Below, piece after piece: positions 1 to 6,816 of a stretch of 33,753 nucleotides of DNA. Every line of letters begins with the position of its first letter. The stretch's first letter is position 1. The translations under genes were made by a program, and so were the position numbers. The DNA comes from Chloroflexota bacterium (GTDB taxonomy: Bacteria; Chloroflexota; Ktedonobacteria; Ktedonobacterales; JADMIN01), in contig JAKAIY010000023.1 of the NCBI GenBank assembly GCA_021814145.1, forward strand, positions 1-33,753, read 5' to 3'. Below the pieces are notes generated by a model. It was not told the origin of the DNA, did no database searches, and was given only the letters and a program-made list of their open reading frames with translations.

Positions 1-236
1 GGGCCGTAGCCGTTCATCATCCCGTTCTGGCCCATATGGCCGTAGCCAGCGTCTTCAGGGTCATTCATCATCCATCCTGGACCGTAGGGCGCCTGTTGAC
101 CCGTGACGTTTTGACGAGCCGCAAACGGCCCGTTGCCCCCGTTCGCGCCCATCGCCAGCGCCACGCCAATGCTGGCTACCGCCAGTACGCCGGCGATGAG
201 CAGCCCACCAATGATGGCGATCCATCGCTTTCTCAT
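1..236 (-). CDS. Met/Gly-rich exported or membrane-anchored small protein (3' end outside window)
   Basis: Reads from an ATG at 236 off the left edge; about 78 codons are visible. The start is supported by a GGAGGT Shine-Dalgarno at about 244-249. The N-terminus (MRKRWIAIIGGLLIAGVLAV...) is basic followed by a hydrophobic stretch to about residue 30, i.e. a signal peptide or membrane anchor. The remainder is low complexity, rich in Met, Gly, Asn and Tyr with a His (GWMMND, GYGHMGQNGMMNGYG). Such Met/His-rich exported tails can bind Cu(I) or Ag(I); that role is inference. It follows the SHOCT protein by 72 nt on the same strand. The upstream kinase carries a similar Met/His/Gly-rich external loop. 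No family is recognised. Confidence 0.7.
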   Translation of the reverse strand, partial: MRKRWIAIIGGLLIAGVLAVASIGVALAMGANGGNGPFAARQNVTGQQAPYGPGWMMNDPEDAGYGHMGQNGMMNGYG

Positions 237-308
237 AGTTTTACCTCCAACGTGTGTGTAGCTTAACGGCGGGACGGCTTTTGGAGCCGCCCGTGTGGGT
301 ATCGTGTA

Positions 309-539
309 TTAGTCGGATGTCAGCGCGCGCATCGCTTGCTGGTATTCGGCTTCCGAGATTTCACCCGCCGCGTAGCGACGGCTGACCAACTCGCGCGCGA
401 CCTCTACGTCGCGGCGGCGCTCCCGTGGGAAAAAGCGGCTCACGGCCCAGAGCAGGAGCAGGAATAACCCGATCCAGAAGAGCCCCATGAGTAGCATGCC
501 GAACAGGCCAACGCCACCGAATCCGAAAAGCCCCATCAT
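309..539 (-). CDS. Small SHOCT-domain membrane protein
   Basis: A 76-residue protein. Residues about 5-36 form one long Gly/Leu/Phe-rich hydrophobic segment, followed by basic FFPRERRR. The C-terminal 30 residues (ARELVSRRYAAGEIS, then EAEYQQAMRAL) fit the SHOCT motif: a short helix, a G-E-I turn, then Y/F and L positions. SHOCT domains are oligomerisation or localisation tails of many small bacterial membrane proteins and do not define a function. It lies between the kinase (ends 712) and the Met-rich exported gene (starts 236) on the same strand. The 172-nt upstream gap holds phased repeats and a possible -10, so it may have its own regulated promoter. Confidence 0.85.
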   Translation of the reverse strand: MMGLFGFGGVGLFGMLLMGLFWIGLFLLLLWAVSRFFPRERRRDVEVARELVSRRYAAGEISEAEYQQAMRALTSD

Positions 540-571
540 CCTGTCGCCCCCTTACCGTATTCGCTCGCGTC

Positions 572-699
572 ATTATCCAGGCCCAGGCCACCGTGCGCAG
601 CTCCAGCCCTCAGTTGAGAAGGTATCGCGGCCAGATCAAGGGGGGATGTGAGCAATCATCAAGATTCGCTCAAGACAGGGGAAAGTCGCGATCAAGGGG
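572..699 (-). promoter_or_regulatory. Putative response-regulator binding region and -10 upstream of the SHOCT gene
   Basis: On the plus strand ATCAAG occurs at 635-640, 658-663 and 691-696, with CTCAAG at 669-674. Two copies extend to identical GATCAAGGGG (634-643 and 690-699). The steps of 23, 11 and 22 bp are near multiples of a helical turn, as in the direct repeats bound by OmpR/PhoB-type regulators. A -10-like GATAAT (minus strand, 572-577) lies downstream with no good -35, as in activator-dependent promoters. Binding by the neighbouring regulator is inference. Confidence 0.4.
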
Positions 700-711
700 T
701 GGGGGAGATAT

Positions 712-1893
712 TCAGTTCGCTATGGGCAGCGTGAAGGTAAAGACGCTGCCTCGCCCCAGCCCGGCGCTCTCGGCGCGTATGGAGCCATGCATCGCCTCGA
801 CAAGCGCCTTGGTGATAGTCAGCCCGATGCCGGAGCCGCCGAGCGCGCGCGCGCGCGATTTCTCCACGCGATAGAAGCGCTCGAAGACACGCGGCAGGTT
901 CTCCGGCGCGATGCCAACACCCGTGTCACGCACACGGAACGCCAGCATGTCTCCTTCCCGCGCGACACTCACATCCACCGAGCCGGGCGCCGGGGTATAG
1001 CGTAGCGCATTCGTCAGCAGGTTGGTTAACGCCTGCGCCGCGCGATCCTGGTCCGCCATAACATCGGGAAGGCCTGTGAGCGCAGCGATTCGCAGCTCCA
1101 GGCCCTTCTCGGCGTATTCCGCCGCGACCCGGTCGCAGGCCACGTTGATAATCGCCGCGGGCGGGACGCGCGCCGCCCGTATCGGGATCTGCCGGGCCTC
1201 AGCGCGCGAGAGCTCCTGCAGGTCGTCTACGATCCGGCGCAGGCGTGATGATTCAGTGTGCAGCCTGGCCCAGGTTTCCGGCGAGGGCTCTACGACGCCA
1301 TCCAGCAGACCTTCCAGGTAGCCGGTCAGCGTCGCGATTGGCGTGCGCAGTTCGTGCGCTACATCACCGATCAGCTCCACCCGGCGCCGCTCGGTCTTTT
1401 CCAGCGCGCTGGCCATGTCATTGAAGCTCGCGGCGAGCTGGCCCAGATCATCGCCCGCGTTGGCTGGAGGCACGGAAACGCGCTCGGCGTAGTGCCCGCT
1501 TCCAATGCGGCGCGTGGCCGTGAGCATGCGCCGCACGGGGTTCGCGATCTGGCGCGCGACGATAAAGCTCAGCGCGAGCGCGGCCACTGTGGCCAGTGAG
1601 GCGGAGAGCAGCAGCCCCTGTGTCACTGCCTGACGGAAGGCGGCGTCGAGATTCGTTGACACGACATCGCTATTACCGTTCTCGTGGCCGCCCATGCCGC
1701 CCATGCCAGCGCCTCCTGAGCCAGACATCATGGAATGCATCGAGGCGCCAAAGAAGTCCGGGGCGAACACTGACATGACAATAAAAACTGTCACCACGAC
1801 GATGAGAACGACAGCGAGATAGGAAAGGAACAGCTTGGTTCTCAGGCTTGTCCTGGCCCACCACATACGCGCGCTCCCCTCATCCGGTGTCAT
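712..1893 (-). CDS. Two-component sensor histidine kinase with Met/His/Gly-rich sensor loop
   Basis: 393-residue membrane kinase. TM1 is at about residues 20-42 and TM2 at about 93-113. Between them lies a roughly 50-residue extracytoplasmic loop with a Met/Gly/His cluster (HSMMSGSGGAGMGGMGGHEN). A HAMP segment follows (about 114-168), then the HisKA H-box around His180 (GDVAHELRTPIATL), an N-box at about 287-299 (QALTNLLTNALRY) and G-boxes DTGVGI and GGSGIGL, so it should be catalytically competent. Its ATG overlaps the regulator stop by 4 nt (ATGA), indicating one operon with the regulator first. The Met/His loop suggests sensing of a soft metal such as Cu(I)/Ag(I), as in CusS-like kinases; that is inference. 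A downstream Met at residue 10 is an alternative start. Confidence 0.93.
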   Translation of the reverse strand: MTPDEGSARMWWARTSLRTKLFLSYLAVVLIVVVTVFIVMSVFAPDFFGASMHSMMSGSGGAGMGGMGGHENGNSDVVSTNLDAAFRQAVTQGLLLSASLATVAALALSFIVARQIANPVRRMLTATRRIGSGHYAERVSVPPANAGDDLGQLAASFNDMASALEKTERRRVELIGDVAHELRTPIATLTGYLEGLLDGVVEPSPETWARLHTESSRLRRIVDDLQELSRAEARQIPIRAARVPPAAIINVACDRVAAEYAEKGLELRIAALTGLPDVMADQDRAAQALTNLLTNALRYTPAPGSVDVSVAREGDMLAFRVRDTGVGIAPENLPRVFERFYRVEKSRARALGGSGIGLTITKALVEAMHGSIRAESAGLGRGSVFTFTLPIAN

Positions 1894-2588
1894 CGGGCGT
1901 CATCGGGCGTCATGCGGTAGCCGACGCCACGCACGGTGGTAATGTAGCGTGGATGCGCCATGTCCTCTTCCAGTTTCTTGCGAAGGTTCCCGATATGAAC
2001 GTCTACCACGTGATCATCGTAGTAGTCGCCCCATACCTGCTCAAGGAGCTGCGCGCGCGTGAACACGCGCCTGGGATGTCGCGCCAGCGTTGCGAGCAGG
2101 GAAAATTCCCTGGCAGTGAGCGCGACCGGCGCGCCCGCCAGTGTGACGGTATGCGCCGCCTCATCAATAACCAGGTCACCCACGCGCAGGGGAATAGATT
2201 CGGCGGGCGGCATGTCCTGTCCGCCCGCGCGCGGACGCCGCAGCAGCGCCTTGACCCGCGCGACGACCTCACGCGGGCTGAATGGCTTGGTGACATAGTC
2301 GTCCGCGCCTACGGACAGCCCGATGATCTTGTCTATCTCCTCAGCGCGAGCGGTCAGCATCAGGATGTAGGCGTCAGAGAAGCGGCGGATCTGGCGGCAG
2401 ACCTCGATTCCATCTATCCCAGGCAGCATCACATCAAGCACGATCAGCGCCGGATCGAGGCGGCGCGCCTCCTCTATCGCCGCCGGGCCGTCTTCCGCCG
2501 TCGCTACCTCGTATCCTTCGCGCTTGAGGTAGTCCCGCAGCAGATCGAGGAGATTGGGCTCGTCATCTACGATGAGTACCTGTGTCAT
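1890..2588 (-). CDS. OmpR/PhoB-family response regulator
   Basis: 232-residue regulator. The receiver begins MTQVLIVDDEP with acidic pocket D8/D9, phospho-acceptor D52 (IVLDVMLPG), the conserved Thr in LTAR and Lys in VTKPFS. A winged-helix DNA-binding domain follows (about 130-228), with LTAREFSLLATLARHP and a C-terminal TVRGVGYRM typical of the OmpR class. The frame is open 22 codons further upstream, but the ATG at 2588 has a GGGAG Shine-Dalgarno at correct spacing and starts exactly where the family does. It is coupled to the kinase by an ATGA overlap. Likely targets are its own operon and the SHOCT/Met-rich genes, where phased repeats lie. Confidence 0.95.
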   Translation of the reverse strand: MTQVLIVDDEPNLLDLLRDYLKREGYEVATAEDGPAAIEEARRLDPALIVLDVMLPGIDGIEVCRQIRRFSDAYILMLTARAEEIDKIIGLSVGADDYVTKPFSPREVVARVKALLRRPRAGGQDMPPAESIPLRVGDLVIDEAAHTVTLAGAPVALTAREFSLLATLARHPRRVFTRAQLLEQVWGDYYDDHVVDVHIGNLRKKLEEDMAHPRYITTVRGVGYRMTPDDAR

Positions 2589-2905
2589 CCGCTCCCGCCT
2601 TGTCCTTGCGACGCCTGAAGACTTTGTGATGGTTCTGGCGTCGCCCCGTCTCATGGATATTATGTCATCTTACGCCGGCGTACCATGCTTGTCGCTTTTC
2701 AAACTGTGCCATTTGCTGTCGAGCGCCTTGCGCACAAAACGCCCACCCTGTCCCACAGAATCGTCACAATCAGGCGTACACGCCCGGTTTCCCCTCTCTA
2801 TGGCGCCAGCCATGCGCCCTTTATGTGGCGTGAGCGTTCCCCTGATTGCGCGCCATGTTCTGGCCCGGCGCGGCGCGGGAACCTGTTGAGGAGGGATGGG
2901 TGATC
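2589..2905. other. Divergent intergenic region (regulator / transpeptidase)
   Basis: About 317 bp between divergent genes. It contains a perfect 12-bp palindrome TACGCCGGCGTA at 2671-2682, 83 bp upstream of the regulator start, and a TA-rich stretch (2656-2670) that could hold a minus-strand -10, but no convincing -35. No RNA gene or small coding frame is supported. The end of the region (about 2888-2895) carries the AGGAGG ribosome-binding site of the transpeptidase gene. Confidence 0.4.
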
Positions 2906-3694
2906 ATGTGGTGGAAGGCAAGACAGCGAAGTGGATTGGTGGGCTTGCTCGCGCTCATGCTCCTGTTTGTGTTGGCCGCCTGCGCCACACAGCCGCCGCC
3001 AACGAGCCAGACGACGCCGACTGCGACGCTCGAGCCCGCGAACGACCAGGATATCATCCCGTCACCAACGCCAACCGTCACTCCCACAGTCAATCCAACG
3101 GCGACGCCGACCGCGAAACCCACGCCGACCACAACGCCTTTGCCAACCGCGACCCCAGCGCCGAGCATCCCGCCGGCTCCGCTCGCCACAGGCCGGGTGA
3201 TCCTTGTCAGCCTCTCCCGCCAGCAGTTGTACGCTTACCAGAATGGGGCGCTCGTCTTCACCTTCACCGTGGAGACCGGGCGTCCGGAGCTGCCGACGCC
3301 AACTGGTATCTATCATATTTTCCTGAAGAACTGCTCGGACTTGCGCTGGACGAACAACTACGCGCCCACCGCGAGTCACAACGTGAACTGCGCGGAGCAT
3401 AACGGTGACGGACACCAGGCGGTGTTTACTTCGCCCTGGCCAGTAGGGTCACCCAACTGGTACGCGCCCACGCACATCAATTACGCGCTGGAGTTCAAGG
3501 AAGGCGGCTTCTACCTGCATGACGCCTGGTGGCATGTCCTGTTTGGCCCCGGCGGCAATGTGCCGCACCAGCTCCCCGACGGGAGCTGGGAAACAGGCTC
3601 GCATGGCTGTATCGGTATGCGCATCCCTGACGCCGAGCGGCTCTATGGCTGGGCGCCGATCGGCACGCCCGTCTATGTCCGCGCGAAGGTGTGA
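2906..3694 (+). CDS. L,D-transpeptidase (YkuD domain) lipoprotein
   Basis: 262 residues from the ATG at 2906, preceded by AGGAGG about 11 nt upstream; an in-frame GTG at 2900 is an alternative start. Residues 1-26 form a lipoprotein signal peptide with lipobox LAAC, lipidated Cys at 26. A Thr/Pro/Ala-rich linker (about 27-95) follows, then a YkuD catalytic domain (about 98-262) starting GRVILVSLSRQQLYAY. The signature GSHGCIGM carries the catalytic Cys at about 235. The family makes 3-3 peptidoglycan cross-links or attaches proteins to the wall. The linker would let a membrane-anchored enzyme reach the wall, which fits a monoderm-type envelope. The upstream two-component operon is divergent and may be unrelated. 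Confidence 0.93.
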   Translation: MWWKARQRSGLVGLLALMLLFVLAACATQPPPTSQTTPTATLEPANDQDIIPSPTPTVTPTVNPTATPTAKPTPTTTPLPTATPAPSIPPAPLATGRVILVSLSRQQLYAYQNGALVFTFTVETGRPELPTPTGIYHIFLKNCSDLRWTNNYAPTASHNVNCAEHNGDGHQAVFTSPWPVGSPNWYAPTHINYALEFKEGGFYLHDAWWHVLFGPGGNVPHQLPDGSWETGSHGCIGMRIPDAERLYGWAPIGTPVYVRAKV

Positions 3695-3885
3695 TCACGC
3701 CTGCGTGAACGCGCAACCTGATAGATGCGCATCGGAAACTCCGCAGTAGGCGGGCGCATCCGCGCCGGAGGCGGCGCCATCGCTGGCGTGATTCGGCGCC
3801 GTGTCGCTCGCGCCCCCAGTATTTCCGGCGCCTCGCTCCCTCAATACGCGCCTCGTGGCGGCTCCAGCTATAACTCCTAGCGGTG

Positions 3886-3914
3886 TTGACCGGCATATTA
3901 GGGCATGCTAATAT
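3886..3914 (+). promoter_or_regulatory. Promoter of the Nramp-like gene overlapped by a DtxR/MntR-like palindrome
   Basis: TTGACC (-35, 3886-3891), 17-bp spacer and TAATAT (-10, 3909-3914) make a strong sigma70-type promoter with a predicted start near 3921. The inverted repeat ATATTAG (3895-3901), GGCATG, CTAATAT (3908-3914) covers the spacer and the whole -10. Its core TTAGGGCATGCTAA resembles DtxR/MntR-family operators, which often repress Nramp-type transporters when metal is sufficient. The sequence and geometry are seen; the identity of the repressor is inference. Confidence 0.72.
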
Positions 3915-3987
3915 CCGACTTGCCAGGTTGGATTTAAGCGTCTGATCGTCGCTGATCAGAGGCTATTTCGGGAAGACCAGCGTTTGC

Positions 3988-5259
3988 GTGTCGGATAGTA
4001 GGCTTGAGCGGAACCCGCGATGGGGGACGCGCGTTGGACAGGCTCTGGCGGTCGTCGGACCAGGGCTGATCGTAATGCTCGCGGATACAGACGCGGGCAG
4101 TATCATCACAGCCGCGCAATCAGGGGCGCAATGGGGTTATCGCCTTCTCTTCCTACAGATTATCCTGATCCCTGTGCTTTTTATCGTCCAGGAGCTGACA
4201 GTCCGGCTGGGTATCGTGACTGGCCATGGACATGGCGAGCTCATCCGCAAGCATTTTGGCGGCGGGTGGGCCTGGCTCTCGGTGGGGACACTCCTGCTCG
4301 CTTGCCTGGGCGCGCTCGTGACGGAGCTCGGCGGAATCGCGGGCGTGGGCGAACTCTTCGGCATACCGCGCTGGGCGAGCGTCGGGGCGGCGGTCCTGCT
4401 CCTGATCGTGGTGGTGTGGACCGGCTCCTATCGCTCCGTTGAGCGTGTGGCCATTCTGCTGGGCAGCGGCGAGCTGGCGTTTGTGCTGGTCGCCTGGCGC
4501 GCGCGCCCGGACACCGCCGCCATGATGGCGACGCTCCATGCCTTGCCGCTCGGCAATACCAGCTTCCTCGCGCTCGCGGCGGCGAACATCGGGGCGGTCA
4601 TTATGCCGTGGATGATCTTCTATCAGCAGTCCGCAGTCGTTGACAAGGGACTGAAGAAACCCGATTTGCGCGCCGCGCGCTACGATACCGCGTGGGGCGC
4701 TGTGCTGACGCAGATAGTGATGGCGGCGGCGCTCATCGCTACGGCGGCGACGCTGAGCGGCTCGCCAGCGACGGCGACACTGGACAGCGTCCAGGGCATC
4801 GCGCGCTCGCTCGAGCCCTATCTTGGCCATGTTGTTGGCGTGGGTTTCTTCGCTGTTGGGATGACAGGCGCGGCGCTGGTTTCGGCGATTGTTGTCTCGC
4901 TGACGGCGGCGTGGGCGCTGGGCGAGACGCTGGGGTGCAGCCACTCGCTGTCGGCGCGTCCGCGCGAGGCCCCCTGGTTTTACGGGATCTATACGGGGCT
5001 GCTCGCGGCTGGCGCGCTCCTGGTCATTATGGACGATGATCTCATCAGCCTGACTATAGCGGTCGAGGTGATGAATGCGCTGCTGCTGCCGATCGTGCTG
5101 GGGTTCCTCTATGCGCTGGCGCGCCGCGCTCTGCCCCCGCCCTATCGCTTGCGTGGCTGGTACGCCGCGCTGGTTGGTTTCATCGTGCTTCTCACCTGCG
5201 CGTTCGCGGTCTATGCGGGCGGCGTCATGCCGCTGCTGGGCGCGCTCCACATCGGATGA
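3988..5259 (+). CDS. Nramp-family (divergent) divalent metal transporter
   Basis: 423-residue polytopic membrane protein with about 11 TM segments. It uses a GTG start at 3988, with a weak GGAAG about 12 nt upstream and a leader of about 65 nt. The TM1 motif reads GLIVMLADTDAGS where classical MntH/Nramp proteins have DPGN. The TM6 motif reads IMPWMIFYQQSA where they have MPHN: the metal-coordinating Met is kept and His is Trp. The protein therefore belongs to a divergent Nramp branch, and its substrate (Mn, Fe, Mg or other) cannot be read off. The overlapping DtxR/MntR-type operator favours a transition metal such as Mn(II) or Fe(II). It converges with the MutS-like genes. Confidence 0.85.
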   Translation: MSDSRLERNPRWGTRVGQALAVVGPGLIVMLADTDAGSIITAAQSGAQWGYRLLFLQIILIPVLFIVQELTVRLGIVTGHGHGELIRKHFGGGWAWLSVGTLLLACLGALVTELGGIAGVGELFGIPRWASVGAAVLLLIVVVWTGSYRSVERVAILLGSGELAFVLVAWRARPDTAAMMATLHALPLGNTSFLALAAANIGAVIMPWMIFYQQSAVVDKGLKKPDLRAARYDTAWGAVLTQIVMAAALIATAATLSGSPATATLDSVQGIARSLEPYLGHVVGVGFFAVGMTGAALVSAIVVSLTAAWALGETLGCSHSLSARPREAPWFYGIYTGLLAAGALLVIMDDDLISLTIAVEVMNALLLPIVLGFLYALARRALPPPYRLRGWYAALVGFIVLLTCAFAVYAGGVMPLLGALHIG

Positions 5260-5276
5260 AACGTTGCCAGCGCGTC

Positions 5277-5342
5277 CGCGCATCTTCCATCCCATCAGAA
5301 GGGATCAGCGGGCGGGATGAGGCTCGGGATGGAAGATGCGCG
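5277..5342. repeat. Perfect 17-bp inverted repeat between convergent genes
   Basis: CGCGCATCTTCCATCCC (5277-5293) and its exact reverse complement (5326-5342) are separated by 32 bp. The right arm lies inside the last codons of the MutS-like gene and the left arm follows the Nramp stop. It may act as a bidirectional terminator for the convergent transcripts, although no strong T tract flanks it, or it may be the scar of an inverted duplication. Confidence 0.75.
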
Positions 5343-6816
5343 CATAGACGTCCTCGCCATAGCTTGTTGGCAGCGGCTCGCCTTCAACCAGCTGGAACGT
5401 GCGCCGGCCATCAGGCTGTCGCTCAGCGCGGAGGAAGAGCGTGGTGTCGCGCTCCCGGCGGTAGAATCCGTGGGCAAGGTCATAGAGATGCGTAACGAAG
5501 AAGACCCGGACGCCGGCCTGTATCATCGCCTCGATGACCTGCCGCGCGATTTCCGATCCTTCCCGCTCGTTGGTCGCGGCGAATGACTCGTTGCACAGCA
5601 GGATATCGTTCGGCGCGATCATGTCGGCGATATCGCTCATTCTGCTCAGCTCTTCGTCGAGCTTCCCGCTCTGCATCCTGCGGTCTTCCTCGCGTTTGTA
5701 ATGGGTAAAAATCCTGTCGCATACGCTGGCGTGAAAGGCCTCAGCAGGCGCGAACATGCCACACTGCGTCATCAGGTACGCCAAGCCGACGCTGCGCAGG
5801 AATGTGGACTTTCCCCCTTGATTGGCGCCCGTGATGATGACGAGAGGCTTGCGGTCAGCGTTCATCGCATTGCCCATGACGCGCGCGTCAAGCTGGAGCG
5901 CGAGGCAGACATCATAGAGTCCCTGGGCGGAAAGGGTCCGGGTATCCGCTGCGCGCGCGTCAGGCGTGCACACTGGCTCACCAAGCTTGCGCAGTCGCGC
6001 GTGCAGGTTCAGGCAGCCGATATAGAAGGCGAGCTCGGCCCGCAGCATCTTAAAGAAGCTGACGATATGGTCTGTTGATTGGGCGAGCGCATTGGCGACG
6101 AGATTGATCCCTTTCCCGCGCATTTCCTCCAGCGCCTGGAAGCCGCTTTCATCCCGCTCAGCGATAAAGAACGTGAAGCCAGAGCGTCCGCTCGGCGCGA
6201 AAGGCGTGACTCGTTCGATCCAGCGCTGTTTGCGCGCACGCCGGAGCACGTGGTTCACGCCCTTGGCGCCCTCGCCCAGTTCGGCGCTGATCAGCACGCC
6301 GTTGGGGAACTTGAGCTCGCGCAGATGCGCTTCAATCGCCTCGAAGTACTCGTCGTCCAGTTCGTCCGCAAGCATCGCGAAGAGGCGGGTGAACGCCTCC
6401 GAGTGGAATTTCCCCGCCGCGTTTTCCGCGCTTGCCCGCAGACGCTTGAGAGTGTCTACCAGGAGCTCCAGCACCTGGACGGATCGGTAGAGAACTGAAT
6501 CTGGCGATTTCGCCCAGGAGCCCCAGACCTTGCGCTCAGCCTGGATCGCGTCCACCGCGATATCGTAGATCTGCCGCACCGTCGCAGGCTGCTCGAGACA
6601 GTCAGCGAGCGCCTGCTGGCGATAGGTGATCGCCTCTGGGTCGCTCAAGCTCGCAAGAACCGCCTTTCTGGCGATGTCGAAGAGGTACTGGTCTCCCATC
6701 GCCATGGCGTTGAACAGGGTGTTCAGCTCGAGGTCTTGCGTGAGCGTCTGCTCGTTCGGTGGCAGTTGCCGCTCCAGATCGAAGTCCTGATCTCGATGCA
6801 TGAGGAAGGCTTTCAT
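5305..6816 (-). CDS. MutS-like ATPase, second of a tandem pair
   Basis: 503 residues. The C-terminal half is a MutS-type ABC ATPase: Walker A ITGANQGGKSTFLRSV (Lys at about 336), signature-like region SGKLDEELSRM (383-393), Walker B DILLCNES (404-411), and H-loop VTHLYDL (441-447). The N-terminal half matches the helical core (lever/clamp) only. The mismatch-binding domain of MutS, with its Phe-x-Glu, is absent, as is the Smr nuclease domain of MutS2. It is thus not canonical mismatch repair. Its ATG overlaps the stop of the upstream paralogue by 4 nt, so the two are co-translated and probably form a heterodimer. MutS-like genes are a recognised association of fluoride riboswitches, and one such switch lies upstream of this gene set. 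Confidence 0.85.
   Translation of the reverse strand: MKAFLMHRDQDFDLERQLPPNEQTLTQDLELNTLFNAMAMGDQYLFDIARKAVLASLSDPEAITYRQQALADCLEQPATVRQIYDIAVDAIQAERKVWGSWAKSPDSVLYRSVQVLELLVDTLKRLRASAENAAGKFHSEAFTRLFAMLADELDDEYFEAIEAHLRELKFPNGVLISAELGEGAKGVNHVLRRARKQRWIERVTPFAPSGRSGFTFFIAERDESGFQALEEMRGKGINLVANALAQSTDHIVSFFKMLRAELAFYIGCLNLHARLRKLGEPVCTPDARAADTRTLSAQGLYDVCLALQLDARVMGNAMNADRKPLVIITGANQGGKSTFLRSVGLAYLMTQCGMFAPAEAFHASVCDRIFTHYKREEDRRMQSGKLDEELSRMSDIADMIAPNDILLCNESFAATNEREGSEIARQVIEAMIQAGVRVFFVTHLYDLAHGFYRRERDTTLFLRAERQPDGRRTFQLVEGEPLPTSYGEDVYARIFHPEPHPAR

Noticed and set aside
4153-5295. Long open frame antisense to the Nramp-like gene
   Set aside because: Its product is Arg/His/Gln-rich with no domain, as expected for the shadow of a GC-rich membrane-protein gene.
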